Assembly (NCBI RefSeq): GCF_900114265.1
Contig: NZ_FPKV01000001.1
Location: forward strand, 682,001 to 746,000
Source: Flaviramulus basaltis
GTDB taxonomy: Bacteria > Bacteroidota > Bacteroidia > Flavobacteriales > Flavobacteriaceae
Direction: 5' to 3'
DNA: 64,000 nucleotides
A model generated the notes under the pieces. It was not told the origin of the DNA. It worked only from the letters and a program-made list of their open reading frames with translations, and ran no database searches. The position numbers and the translations under genes were made by a program. Below are positions 47,187 through 54,597 of the stretch, in pieces; positions within the stretch are counted from its first letter, which is position 1; each line of letters begins with the position of its first letter.

Positions 47187-49901
47187 TCAAAGTTTGTAAA
47201 TTAATTTAAACATGATGAATCTTGGTAGAATAAATGTTTTGTTATCACTTATTAAAAAACTATTGAAAGAGTTTTGCTGTTTGAATTTTACATTAAGAAG
47301 ATTGGTAGCATTTACTTCAAAACCCCAAGGACTGTCTTCTTTTTGGTAAAATAAAGAAGCGTTCGCCGTATCAAAGGTATTTGTTATGCCATTGTTTTTA
47401 TTTTTATAAGCATCAAAACTATAATCAGCTTTAAAAATAAAATCTTTTAAAAAATCGTATTCTAGGTTTATAAAGTATTTATCGTTTTCGAAATTATTGA
47501 TATTGCTTAATGAACGATAATTACTAAAATCCTTGACATAACCCAGCTCAATATTAGGATGATTTTTAAAAAAGGTTTCGACACTAAATGTAGAAGAGAC
47601 AGATTTTGAAATATTTAAATGGGTTTCATCGTTTAAAATTTGGTAAAAATCACTGTAGTTGAAACTGCTTCGCAAATTATATCTTATTTTATTTATTTTC
47701 TTAGAAATCCCTCCTCTAACAGACCAATTGTATTCTGGGTTATCAAATAAAATTTGAGTAGTAAACTGATTAATTCCATCTAACTGAGTCACATTTTTAA
47801 AATGCTTCACTTTTTTATTAAAACTCATGTTTAGATTAATGTTTAAGTTTTTAAACAGGCTGAACTTATAGTAGTTTAAACTAACGGAATGATACAATTG
47901 ATTTTCTAAAGTGGTATCACCTTTAAATACACTATTAAAACTAGACAATATAAAATTATTTGCTAAACGCTCGATACTAGGGAAACGGGCATTTAAAGCA
48001 TATTTGAAATTTATTTTTTCGCTATTGTTGAACTCAATTTTAGTAGTAAATTGCGGTAGAAGTAACGCTTTATTATTTGAATATTTATCATCAAATTGCT
48101 TTGTATTCCAGTTGTAAAAATGATAATAAAGCATGGGTTTAAAGGCTGCAATACCTATTTGAAACTTATATTCTAAACCCACAAACGTATCTATGAAATT
48201 ATAACCAAAGTCATTGCCAAAATCATTACTGTTAAAATTATTAATACTGCCATTGGTTAGTTGTTGGACATCTTGGTTATAAAAAGTACTAAAAACACTA
48301 CTAAACCCAACGCTTGTATATATATGGTTAAAATTGTTTAGCACCCAATAATCTTTTATAATGGTATTAAAACTATGTGAATTCGATTTTTTGGTTTGAT
48401 TGATATTGTAAAAAGTATCATCAACCAAAGGAATAAAGCCTTGCAAAATTTGTCTATTGGTTAGCCATTCTGTAATGGGTTTGTCGTTTTGGTAACTGTA
48501 AGTAGCCTCTAAAGTGGTGGTATGGTCTTTTGATAATTTTCGGCTATAACTTACATTTTGTTTTAAGTTTATTCCTGTAACATCCGTAAATGTAGTAATG
48601 CTATTATCTTGAGTTGGGTTTAAAGTGGTGATTAAACCATTACTATCATTGTTGGTAAGCTTTACAAAAATATCATAAGTTAAGTCTTCTTCAAAACTTG
48701 GATTATATTCTAAAGTAATTTTACCAATGGTGAAAAAATTATTCAAACTGTTGGTAACGGTTCTATCTTCTTTAAACGGCGTATCAAAATTTAAGTAGTC
48801 GTTTAGGGTATTGCTTTCCGTTTCGGTTTTGCTTTTGGAAGCAATAACGTAACCACTAATATCAGTTGCAGTATTAACAGATTGCCTAATGTTTAACGCC
48901 CCAAATTGGTTGGTATTGGCCGTATAATCTTTATTGTTTAAATATTGAGCAAAATCGCTGTTAAATAAGCTAAAATAACTGCCGGCATCATTCATTAGTT
49001 TACCAAAACCACCTTCAAACTCTAAATAATCCCGAAAGCTAAAACTTTTAATACCTTGGTTGTTTAGGTCGCCAATAAAATTCACATTGGTTTTTGGGCT
49101 GTAATAAAATAGGTTGGGATGAAATAAATAACGGTCTTTAATGCCTGCACCCACCTCAACATCGCCAAAGGCAAATTTCTTTTTGTCTTCTTTTAGCTTA
49201 ATGTTCATGGCCATGTCCTCACTATCTTGGAGGCCTTTTAACATAGCCACATCATTATAATTATCAAGAATTTCAACCTTATCAACCGCATCGGCAGGTA
49301 TGTTATTTACAGCTAGTTTACTGTTACCCGTAAAAAAAGTTTTGTCTTCAACCAGTACTTTGGTTACTTTTTTACCCTGTACTGTTACATTACCCAATTT
49401 ATCAACTTCTACACCAGGAAGTTTTTTAAGTACCTCTCGCAGTTTACGTTCTTCGCCTGTTGCAAAAGCATCCACTTTATAAGTAATGGTGTCTTTTTTA
49501 ACGGTTATGGGTGGTGTATAGTTTAGGGTAACCTCATCTAACTGGTCTGGGTTTTCCAGTAATATAAAATCTTTAATGAGGTCTTGATTGGATGTGGTTA
49601 TGCTAACAACTTGCTGTTTAAAACCTAAATAGCTTACCGTTACTTTATAGCTTTGGTTTTTACTCAAGCCTAATTTGTAAGTGCCGTTTTCTTGGGTTAT
49701 AGCAAAGGTAATAACTTCATTATCGCTTTCTGGAATTGCGAAGATGTTCGCATAACTTAATGGGGTTTGTAAAGAATCTGTTATTTTGCCAAAAACTTTG
49801 ATTTGTTGGGAGTAAGCTTTGTGAAAACCCCAAATTAAAGCTATAAAAAATAAAATAGTTTTTAAAACAAAATGAATCTTATTACCCTTTTCTGTTTTCA
49901 A
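47187..49901 (-). CDS. Outer-membrane receptor with CarboxypepD_reg-like domain (cassette receptor)
   Basis: A signal peptide (about 1-31, ending AYSQ) is followed by a CarboxypepD_reg-like beta-sandwich (~33-115; VFGKITDSLQTPLSYANIF), a degenerate plug-like region (~130-235; GVEVDKLGNVTVQGKKV) and a long outer-membrane beta-barrel of the OMP_b-brl_3 type ending in the aromatic-terminated KLIYKL. It resembles TonB-dependent transporters; no TonB box was identified. The start overlaps the GLPGLI-1 gene by 20 bases, so the two are translationally coupled. It is the only complete receptor of the 47-54 kb cassette. Confidence 0.88.
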   Translation of the reverse strand: MKTEKGNKIHFVLKTILFFIALIWGFHKAYSQQIKVFGKITDSLQTPLSYANIFAIPESDNEVITFAITQENGTYKLGLSKNQSYKVTVSYLGFKQQVVSITTSNQDLIKDFILLENPDQLDEVTLNYTPPITVKKDTITYKVDAFATGEERKLREVLKKLPGVEVDKLGNVTVQGKKVTKVLVEDKTFFTGNSKLAVNNIPADAVDKVEILDNYNDVAMLKGLQDSEDMAMNIKLKEDKKKFAFGDVEVGAGIKDRYLFHPNLFYYSPKTNVNFIGDLNNQGIKSFSFRDYLEFEGGFGKLMNDAGSYFSLFNSDFAQYLNNKDYTANTNQFGALNIRQSVNTATDISGYVIASKSKTETESNTLNDYLNFDTPFKEDRTVTNSLNNFFTIGKITLEYNPSFEEDLTYDIFVKLTNNDSNGLITTLNPTQDNSITTFTDVTGINLKQNVSYSRKLSKDHTTTLEATYSYQNDKPITEWLTNRQILQGFIPLVDDTFYNINQTKKSNSHSFNTIIKDYWVLNNFNHIYTSVGFSSVFSTFYNQDVQQLTNGSINNFNSNDFGNDFGYNFIDTFVGLEYKFQIGIAAFKPMLYYHFYNWNTKQFDDKYSNNKALLLPQFTTKIEFNNSEKINFKYALNARFPSIERLANNFILSSFNSVFKGDTTLENQLYHSVSLNYYKFSLFKNLNINLNMSFNKKVKHFKNVTQLDGINQFTTQILFDNPEYNWSVRGGISKKINKIRYNLRSSFNYSDFYQILNDETHLNISKSVSSTFSVETFFKNHPNIELGYVKDFSNYRSLSNINNFENDKYFINLEYDFLKDFIFKADYSFDAYKNKNNGITNTFDTANASLFYQKEDSPWGFEVNATNLLNVKFKQQNSFNSFLISDNKTFILPRFIMFKLIYKL

Positions 49902-50583
49902 ATTTTTCTGAGACTATTTCATTATACTCATCTTCTGTAACTTCCTTCCCCTTTGAAGGGTAACTAATTTTTATGATTTTATCATTAAAAAAATTTATTT
50001 TACTAACAGTGGTTAAAATACCATTATTTTCTAATTGAAGTATTAATCCAGGTAATCCACAATACCCATCTGGTCCATATAACAATGGTATATTTGGAGT
50101 ATACCATGCAGTGACTAGTAACTTGTGTATGCCCTCTGAGTTTTTTATTGTTCGTAAAGTTGTCGCTTTATAACATAAATAATTGTCAATTCTTAAAGTA
50201 TCACTAGTTAGTGTCCATTTTATGGTTTTCTTATGAATTAAAAAAGAACTTCCTGAAAATTCTTTTTTATGAATAGTAGTTTTTTTTATTGGGTTATGGT
50301 AAACTTCACCTGAAAATTCTGAGATTGATTGAGCAAATGATTCAACTATTAGATTGTTCTCTATACTTAATTTCTCAACTTTCTTATATAGTGAACCATC
50401 TTTATTATATGATAATTCATATTCTTGAATTTTTAAAAGTATTGATGCTTGTTTAAAGTAACCTTCAGAGCTTTCTTCATTTGCAGATATCAATTGCTTT
50501 TTGTAATAAATACAACCACTTTGCGCAAAAACATTAACTGAAATTGTAAGCACAAAAAACATAATCACTTTTTTTAATTTCAT
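49882..50583 (-). CDS. GLPGLI-family secreted protein, cassette copy 1
   Basis: A signal peptide (MKLKKVIMFFVLTISVNVFAQ) precedes the GLPGLI core: YLCYKATTLRT, AWYTPNIPL, and YGPDGYCGLPGLILQLE with a Cys just before the namesake motif, as in copy 2. Biochemical role unknown. It sits between small peptide 1 (upstream) and the receptor, whose start it overlaps by 20 bases. It should be periplasmic or surface-facing, where it could interact with either partner. Confidence 0.9.
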   Translation of the reverse strand: MKLKKVIMFFVLTISVNVFAQSGCIYYKKQLISANEESSEGYFKQASILLKIQEYELSYNKDGSLYKKVEKLSIENNLIVESFAQSISEFSGEVYHNPIKKTTIHKKEFSGSSFLIHKKTIKWTLTSDTLRIDNYLCYKATTLRTIKNSEGIHKLLVTAWYTPNIPLLYGPDGYCGLPGLILQLENNGILTTVSKINFFNDKIIKISYPSKGKEVTEDEYNEIVSEKFENRKG

Positions 50584-50604
50584 AATTTAAATTTAAACTA
50601 AATC

Positions 50605-50694
50605 ATAACAGTCAAAACACTATAAAATTTCAACTGTTATAATAAAGAAAGTTAACTAAACTTATAGTATTTATGTATACTATAATAGTAAGTT
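50605..50694 (-). repeat. Two inverted repeats between peptide 1 and GLPGLI-1
   Basis: ATAACAGT / ACTGTTAT (50605-50612 and 50633-50640) form one hairpin. AACTT/AAGTT enclosing ATAGTAT/ATACTAT (50659-50694) form a second. No T run follows, so they look more like processing or attenuation stems than terminators. The other two peptide genes also have an inverted repeat at this place. Confidence 0.55.
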
Positions 50695-50697
50695 AGA

Positions 50698-50913
50698 TTA
50701 ATTTCCCATGCAACCGTCGTATGCTGCTTCCCAAACATTATATTCATTTTCATGAGTAGCAATTCTACGTAATTTAAGCATATGACCTCTAAAATCCTGA
50801 ACGGTATCATCTGCAACATCCCAACATGTATAAGGGTCTGTTTCTGATTTAGCATTCGAATTAATACTACTCATAAAAAGAGCTACAAAAAAGATACCAA
50901 ATTTTATTCTCAT
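50698..50913 (-). CDS. Small secreted Cys-containing peptide 1 (intact)
   Basis: A 71-residue precursor: a signal peptide ending SSINSNA (about 1-21), then a mature part of about 50 residues with two Cys (YTCWDVADD and AAYDGCMGN), probably a disulfide pair. The C-terminal AYDGCM resembles FFDVCM and FYDCMD in the other two peptide genes of the cluster. It is preceded by the shared leader hairpin and followed by GLPGLI-1. I know of no named family. It could be a bacteriocin-like, signalling or scaffold peptide; this is not established. Confidence 0.75.
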   Translation of the reverse strand: MRIKFGIFFVALFMSSINSNAKSETDPYTCWDVADDTVQDFRGHMLKLRRIATHENEYNVWEAAYDGCMGN

Positions 50914-50991
50914 AATTTCTAAAATTTTAAACCAGTTTAGTTAATAATTGGTTGGTTAAACTAAATGTGTGTTCAGTCTATTCAGTCTATA
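50914..50991 (-). promoter_or_regulatory. Shared 5' leader of small peptide 1
   Basis: Directly before the ATG the minus strand reads GGTTTAAAATTTTAGAAATT, nearly the same as at the other two peptide genes. Ahead of it, AACCA / TGGTT arms (50930-50934 and 50949-50953) can form a hairpin. Upstream come TTTAGTTTAACC and two direct copies of TAGACTGA, which run into the last codons of GLPGLI-2. No separate promoter is visible, so this peptide is probably read from the upstream transcript. Confidence 0.6.
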
Positions 50992-51737
50992 TTTATTTGA
51001 TTTTTTTTAGTATAGTATTCCATTCTATTTGAATTTACTTTCTTAAGAAATTCAATGTATTCATTTTTTGTTATTAATTCACCTTCTGACGGCATATTGA
51101 TAACTAATTCTTTTTTTGAAAAATTTAATTCATCTATATACGTCAATACTTTATTTTTTTCCAGTTGAAATATTAAACCTGGTAGACCACAGTAACCTTC
51201 AGGTCCGTAGCTGAAATTTATATCCGGACAATACCAAGCAACTATTGTATTGACTACTTTACCTTTTCTTGTTTCAACTGTATCCTTAGTAATTGCTTTG
51301 TAACATAAATAGTTTTCTATTAACTTAGTACTATTTTCAAGAACCCACTTTTTTGAATCAATTCTACTTGTTATCAGAAACTGTTTGCCTGCTGAGTTTT
51401 TTTTGTGGATTGTCTGTTCATCTAAAGAATTGTAGTACATTTTACCAATAAACCCAGCGAAAACTTTCGCTACATCATATTTTAAATCTTTATCAATATT
51501 GAGTTTTTTTTCCTCTTCATAAACTGCATGAGTCTTATTAAATATTAGCGAATAAGTAAATTCTTTGATGTAATTGTCAACATTTTTTGTTAATTCATTA
51601 ATTTCAGAATCAATATTCTTATTTTGAATTTTATATTCAGATGTTTTCTTATAAATAACTTTTCCAGATTTAATCTGAGAATTACCAGTATTCAAAAAAA
51701 AATGAATAATCAATAAAAGAATAAATTTTCTTGTCAT
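50982..51737 (-). CDS. GLPGLI-family secreted protein, cassette copy 2
   Basis: I start at 51737, which gives a proper signal peptide (MTRKFILLLIIHFFLNTGNSQ) and 251 residues; a longer in-frame start at 51818 would overlap the peptide 2 relic and the hairpin. The core shows YLCYKAITKDT, AWYCPDINF and YGPEGYCGLPGLIFQLE. A central helical segment (SEINELTKNVDNYIKEF) is longer than in copy 1. It lies between peptide 2 upstream and peptide 1 downstream and has no receptor of its own. Confidence 0.88.
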   Translation of the reverse strand: MTRKFILLLIIHFFLNTGNSQIKSGKVIYKKTSEYKIQNKNIDSEINELTKNVDNYIKEFTYSLIFNKTHAVYEEEKKLNIDKDLKYDVAKVFAGFIGKMYYNSLDEQTIHKKNSAGKQFLITSRIDSKKWVLENSTKLIENYLCYKAITKDTVETRKGKVVNTIVAWYCPDINFSYGPEGYCGLPGLIFQLEKNKVLTYIDELNFSKKELVINMPSEGELITKNEYIEFLKKVNSNRMEYYTKKNQINID

Positions 51738-51754
51738 AACCTTAAAAGATGAAT

Positions 51755-51797
51755 TTAACTTACTTAGAATATAAAAATTATATTCTAAGTAAGTTAA
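51755..51797 (-). repeat. Perfect 20-bp inverted repeat between peptide 2 and GLPGLI-2
   Basis: Positions 51755-51774 and 51778-51797 are exact reverse complements around a three-base loop. The stem is AT-rich, has no following T run, and lies between the peptide 2 stop (51800) and the GLPGLI-2 start (51737). It could be an RNA processing or stabilising stem that sets the ratio of the two products. Confidence 0.7.
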
Positions 51798-51799
51798 TA

Positions 51800-52023
51800 T
51801 TAATTTTGTTCCATACAAACATCAAAGAAGTATTGAAATAGGGCGTCTTCTCCTTCTACCCTAAACCACCAAGCGTAGCTAGTGTTACAGCCATGTAATC
51901 TGCTGCGCGAACACAACCTATAACATCTGTAGATTCTTCATATGATTCTTTAATTTGTAAACCATTTGTGCTAATACTCATAAACATAATACTTATGGTA
52001 AGTATACTTAATAATTTTCGCAT
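51800..52023 (-). pseudogene. Small secreted peptide 2, frameshifted
   Basis: The frame from the ATG at 52023 gives a signal peptide (MRKLLSILTISIMFMSISTN) and a mature start with one Cys (DVIGCVRAADY), but stops early at LGGLG. A frame shifted by one missing base continues as WWFRVEGEDALFQYFFDVCM and ends EQN at 51800, with the same D-x-C-M ending as peptide 1. Restoring one base gives a peptide of about 75 residues with two Cys 32 residues apart. Either the gene is inactive or there is a sequence error. Confidence 0.7.
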
Positions 52024-52282
52024 AATCTTAAAATTTTAAACCAGTTAAGCTTATATAATAACTGGTAGGTTAAACTAAATACGTGTTCAGTCTATTCAGT
52101 CTAAAATTTTTAGTCTATGAATTCAGTCTATCTTTTTAGTTTAAGCAGTCTAAAACCTAAACCTGTAAGCCGTTATTTAATTTTAAGGGAGAATAAAAAT
52201 AATCAGCGCTGATTTGTTGCAACTTTTTGCCCAAAAACATCATTTTGTATAGACTGAAACAAAACTTTGCTTCTAAGCCTTA
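52024..52282 (-). promoter_or_regulatory. Long 5' leader of small peptide 2 with hairpin, direct repeats and a palindrome
   Basis: Directly before the ATG lies the shared GGTTTAAAATTTTAAGATT block and a seven-base hairpin (ACCAGTT 52040-52046 / AACTGGT 52060-52066). Above it are about five copies of TAGACT, several as TAGACTGA, between 52087 and 52155. At 52201-52214 is the perfect palindrome AATCAGCGCTGATT, about 70 bases downstream of the promoter box. A related order is seen before peptide 3. Confidence 0.6.
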
Positions 52283-52311
52283 CAAATATGAAAAAAAAAC
52301 ATAATATGCAA
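52283..52311 (-). promoter_or_regulatory. Promoter of the peptide 2 / GLPGLI-2 unit
   Basis: On the minus strand TTG, an 18-base spacer and CATATTTG (one mismatch to TAnnTTTG) fit the Bacteroidota promoter pattern. The spacer CATATTATG plus a T run is homologous to the one before peptide 3. Sequence upstream of it (52312-52400, including ACGGGATTCCCG and TATTACTTTTT) also aligns with 54632-54720. Confidence 0.6.
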
Positions 52312-52419
52312 TTTTTTCGTACAAAATTTATAAGAATTTTCATTTTTACGGGATTCCCGCAGTTTTTCGAAAAAAAATATTACTTTTTCGATTAAACTTA
52401 ATTTATAAACGCCTCTATA

Positions 52420-52656
52420 TTAGTCTATAGCAAAGGCAACTTCTTCATTATCATTTTCTGGAATGTCTAAAATATTAGCATAACCTAATGGGGTTTGTAA
52501 AGTATCTGTAACTTTACCTGAAATAACTACTTGCTGAGCAAAAGAAGAAAATCCTGCTAAATATAGCAGGATTAAAAGTTTAAAATATTTTTTATTTAAT
52601 TGATCTGATTTACCTGTCGTTGAAAATTCCTTTAAAACGCTTCTTATAATCTTCAT
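52420..52656 (-). pseudogene. N-terminal stump of a second cassette receptor
   Basis: The frame includes a hydrophobic leader (LLILLYLAGFSSFAQ) and SGKVTDTLQTPLGYANIL-DIPENDNE, closely matching the start of the complete receptor (GKITDSLQTPLSYANIF-AIPESDNE). It stops at FAID, although GVYKLSL shortly after resembles the next receptor segment GTYKLGL. Everything beyond is gone and the sequence passes straight into the upstream region of the peptide 2 promoter. It overlaps the 3' end of GLPGLI-3, as the intact receptor overlaps GLPGLI-1. The exact start is uncertain. Confidence 0.8.
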
Positions 52657-53323
52657 AAGTAATTTTAATTCCTTCACTAGGTTTTTCAATATTTTTTTGT
52701 TTTTCTGAAAGCTTAATTTTTGTGGCTTTGAAAGAAACCTGCTTTGTATTTAATTCTAAAATTAAACCAGGCAATCCATTATAGTACTTCGGTCCAAAGC
52801 CTAGAGGAATATCTATAGTATACCAAGCAATAACATCACTTATTTTTCCATCATTTAAAGCAATGGCCTTGTAACAATTGTATTTACCTATTTTTCTATT
52901 TTCTTTAGTTAATTTCCAATTATACTTTTTTTGACTTATGAGGAATAATTCATCGTGCCCTTTATTATTATAAAGATTTTCGTTTGTTGTTAAGTTAAAA
53001 TAAAATACATTATCAGCTCCTGCAGCAATTTTGGTTAGATTTATTGACGGATTCACATCATTGTCCATAACTTTTATTTTTTGATATATAGATTCATTAT
53101 TATTGAATACTAAACTATAATCCACATCAACAGAATTCTTAATTAACTCTTTGGTTTTTGAACCATAAACTCTTGATTTAAGTTTATTAAAACTTATTGT
53201 ATATGTAACTTCTCCTGATTTAAATTGAGAATCTTTTACATTAAAAAAAATACTGAAAAGAATAAACAAAAAATTTAAACAAGTTTTCAAATAAATTGAG
53301 TTATTTTTTTGATATTTGCTCAA
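52610..53323 (-). CDS. GLPGLI-family secreted protein, cassette copy 3
   Basis: The N-terminus MSKYQKNNSIYLKTCLNFLF leads into a signal peptide of about 35 residues. The core shows YNCYKAIALND, AWYTIDIPL and FGPKYYNGLPGLILELN. It overlaps GLPGLI-4 upstream by 23 bases and the receptor stump downstream, so this unit carried two GLPGLI genes before its receptor. The function is unknown. Confidence 0.88.
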   Translation of the reverse strand: MSKYQKNNSIYLKTCLNFLFILFSIFFNVKDSQFKSGEVTYTISFNKLKSRVYGSKTKELIKNSVDVDYSLVFNNNESIYQKIKVMDNDVNPSINLTKIAAGADNVFYFNLTTNENLYNNKGHDELFLISQKKYNWKLTKENRKIGKYNCYKAIALNDGKISDVIAWYTIDIPLGFGPKYYNGLPGLILELNTKQVSFKATKIKLSEKQKNIEKPSEGIKITYEDYKKRFKGIFNDR

Positions 53324-54035
53324 TAAAATCTTTTAAATAGGTACTGTAGGCTTCTTGGGTTATAACCTTTTCTTCTTCTGTTAATGGTTGTATTATATTG
53401 TTACTATTGAATTTAATTGATGTAACATAATACACGTTTCTACCAAGTTCTAACTCTAGTATTAAACCAGGGAGACCTTCAAAATGTATTGGCCCAAAAG
53501 GGATAGATATTTCAGGTGTATACCAAGCTTCAATAACCATATTTTTATTATAACCTAATAACTCATTACTATATATTAATTGTGCTTTAAAGCAATTGTA
53601 CCTATCAATTTGTTTGGTTTCGTTTAGTAATTTCCATTTGATTTGATTTAATTCACGTTTTATTAGTGATTTTTCACCACCAGATATAGTTTGGTATAAT
53701 ATTTTTTTTTCGTTAATATTTTTGTAATATTTTTTTTCACCCTCATTTAGAATTATTTTTTTTAAGGAATTATCTTCAATATCATGAAATAATCCTGAAA
53801 TAGAATCACTTAAAAAAAATAACGATTCATTTTTATTAAAAAGCAATGTATAACTTAGTAAGTCATAATTCTTATACCTATTGTTAATAAATTGCTTTTG
53901 CTTAGCAGTATATTGTTCTGGCAGGTTGTTTAAATTTATAATTCTTTGATAGGTAACTTCTGTTACTTTATTTTGAGAATGACTAAAATTAAGACTAGAA
54001 ATAAGAAGGTATAATGCTAAAAAAAATTTATGCAT
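53301..54035 (-). CDS. GLPGLI-family secreted protein, cassette copy 4
   Basis: A signal peptide (MHKFFLALYLLISSLNFSHS) is followed by the GLPGLI core with YNCFKAQLIYS, AWYTPEISI and FGPIHFEGLPGLILELE. It is the most divergent of the four at the CYKA motif (CFKA). It follows the broken peptide 3 gene after an inverted repeat and overlaps GLPGLI-3 by 23 bases. Confidence 0.88.
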   Translation of the reverse strand: MHKFFLALYLLISSLNFSHSQNKVTEVTYQRIINLNNLPEQYTAKQKQFINNRYKNYDLLSYTLLFNKNESLFFLSDSISGLFHDIEDNSLKKIILNEGEKKYYKNINEKKILYQTISGGEKSLIKRELNQIKWKLLNETKQIDRYNCFKAQLIYSNELLGYNKNMVIEAWYTPEISIPFGPIHFEGLPGLILELELGRNVYYVTSIKFNSNNIIQPLTEEEKVITQEAYSTYLKDFIEQISKK

Positions 54036-54059
54036 ATCATTGTAAAATCATTAAAATAT

Positions 54060-54085
54060 AACCTCACAATATAACTTATGAGGTT
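54060..54085 (-). repeat. Inverted repeat between peptide 3 and GLPGLI-4
   Basis: AACCTCA and TGAGGTT form a seven-base stem with a twelve-base loop between the peptide 3 stop and the GLPGLI-4 start, the same place as the inverted repeats in the other two units. A small ATTG/CAAT repeat lies just upstream of it. Confidence 0.5.
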
Positions 54086-54120
54086 AATTTATTGTTAATC
54101 AATATAATAATACAGATTAA

Positions 54121-54356
54121 GGTATACTAGACATATCCCTTTCGAGTTCATTAATCGCATCATCCATACAATCATAAAAAGCTTGCTCAGCACTTTCTGA
54201 ATCACCTGTTATTTCATAATCCATTGCCGCATAATCGTCACAATCTTCTACAGGGCCTTCATCGCAATATTCTGTTATAAAATTATTAGCTTACAAATGG
54301 GAATAATTGAATATAATCATCCCTAGCACTAATAAAAGACTAAAAACCTTTTTCAT
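54121..54356 (-). pseudogene. Small secreted peptide 3, interrupted by a stop codon
   Basis: The ATG at 54356 opens a signal peptide (MKKVFSLLLVLGMIIFNYSHL) that stops at TAA after 21 codons. The same frame then continues for 56 codons with an acidic, Cys-containing mature part (ITEYCDEGPVEDCDDY ... AFYDCMDDAINELE) to a stop at 54121. Changing one base of the TAA (for example to CAA) restores a 78-residue precursor. The stop falls near the expected signal-peptide cleavage site. Inactivation or sequence error are both possible. Confidence 0.7.
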
Positions 54357-54597
54357 AATTTCTAAATTTTTAAACCAGTTATTTACTAAATGGTTGGTTA
54401 ATAAATATATTATTAAGCCGAATTTTAAAGCCGAAAAAACAGTTAAGTCGATTGCATTAAAATAACAAAAAGCCATTGCTATTTTAAGTACGCCATTTTT
54501 AGTTTAAGTGAGAAAAAACTAGCGCTAGTAAAGATTAATCTTGTTGCCCTCAACTTTTTTCTATCGGCTTAATGTTAGAAATTGGTATCAGACATTT
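54357..54597 (-). promoter_or_regulatory. Long 5' leader of small peptide 3 with hairpin, direct repeats and a palindrome
   Basis: Before the ATG lies the shared GGTTTAAAAATTTAGAAATT block with AACCA/TGGTT hairpin arms (54373-54377 and 54391-54395). Above it are repeated CGGCTT and CGACTT hexamers (54415-54455 and near 54575). At 54518-54529 is the perfect palindrome ACTAGCGCTAGT, about 69 bases downstream of the promoter box, the same relative place as AATCAGCGCTGATT before peptide 2. No protein is evident in 54357-54795. Confidence 0.6.

Noticed and set aside
50652-50855. Open frame overlapping small peptide 1
   Set aside because: No signal peptide or recognisable composition; the other frame (50698-50913) has a signal peptide, shared leader and shared C-terminal motif.
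52087-52155. Repeated TAGACT units resembling a CRISPR array
   Set aside because: The units are only 6-8 bases, spaced irregularly, with no cas genes and no constant spacer length; better described as leader direct repeats.
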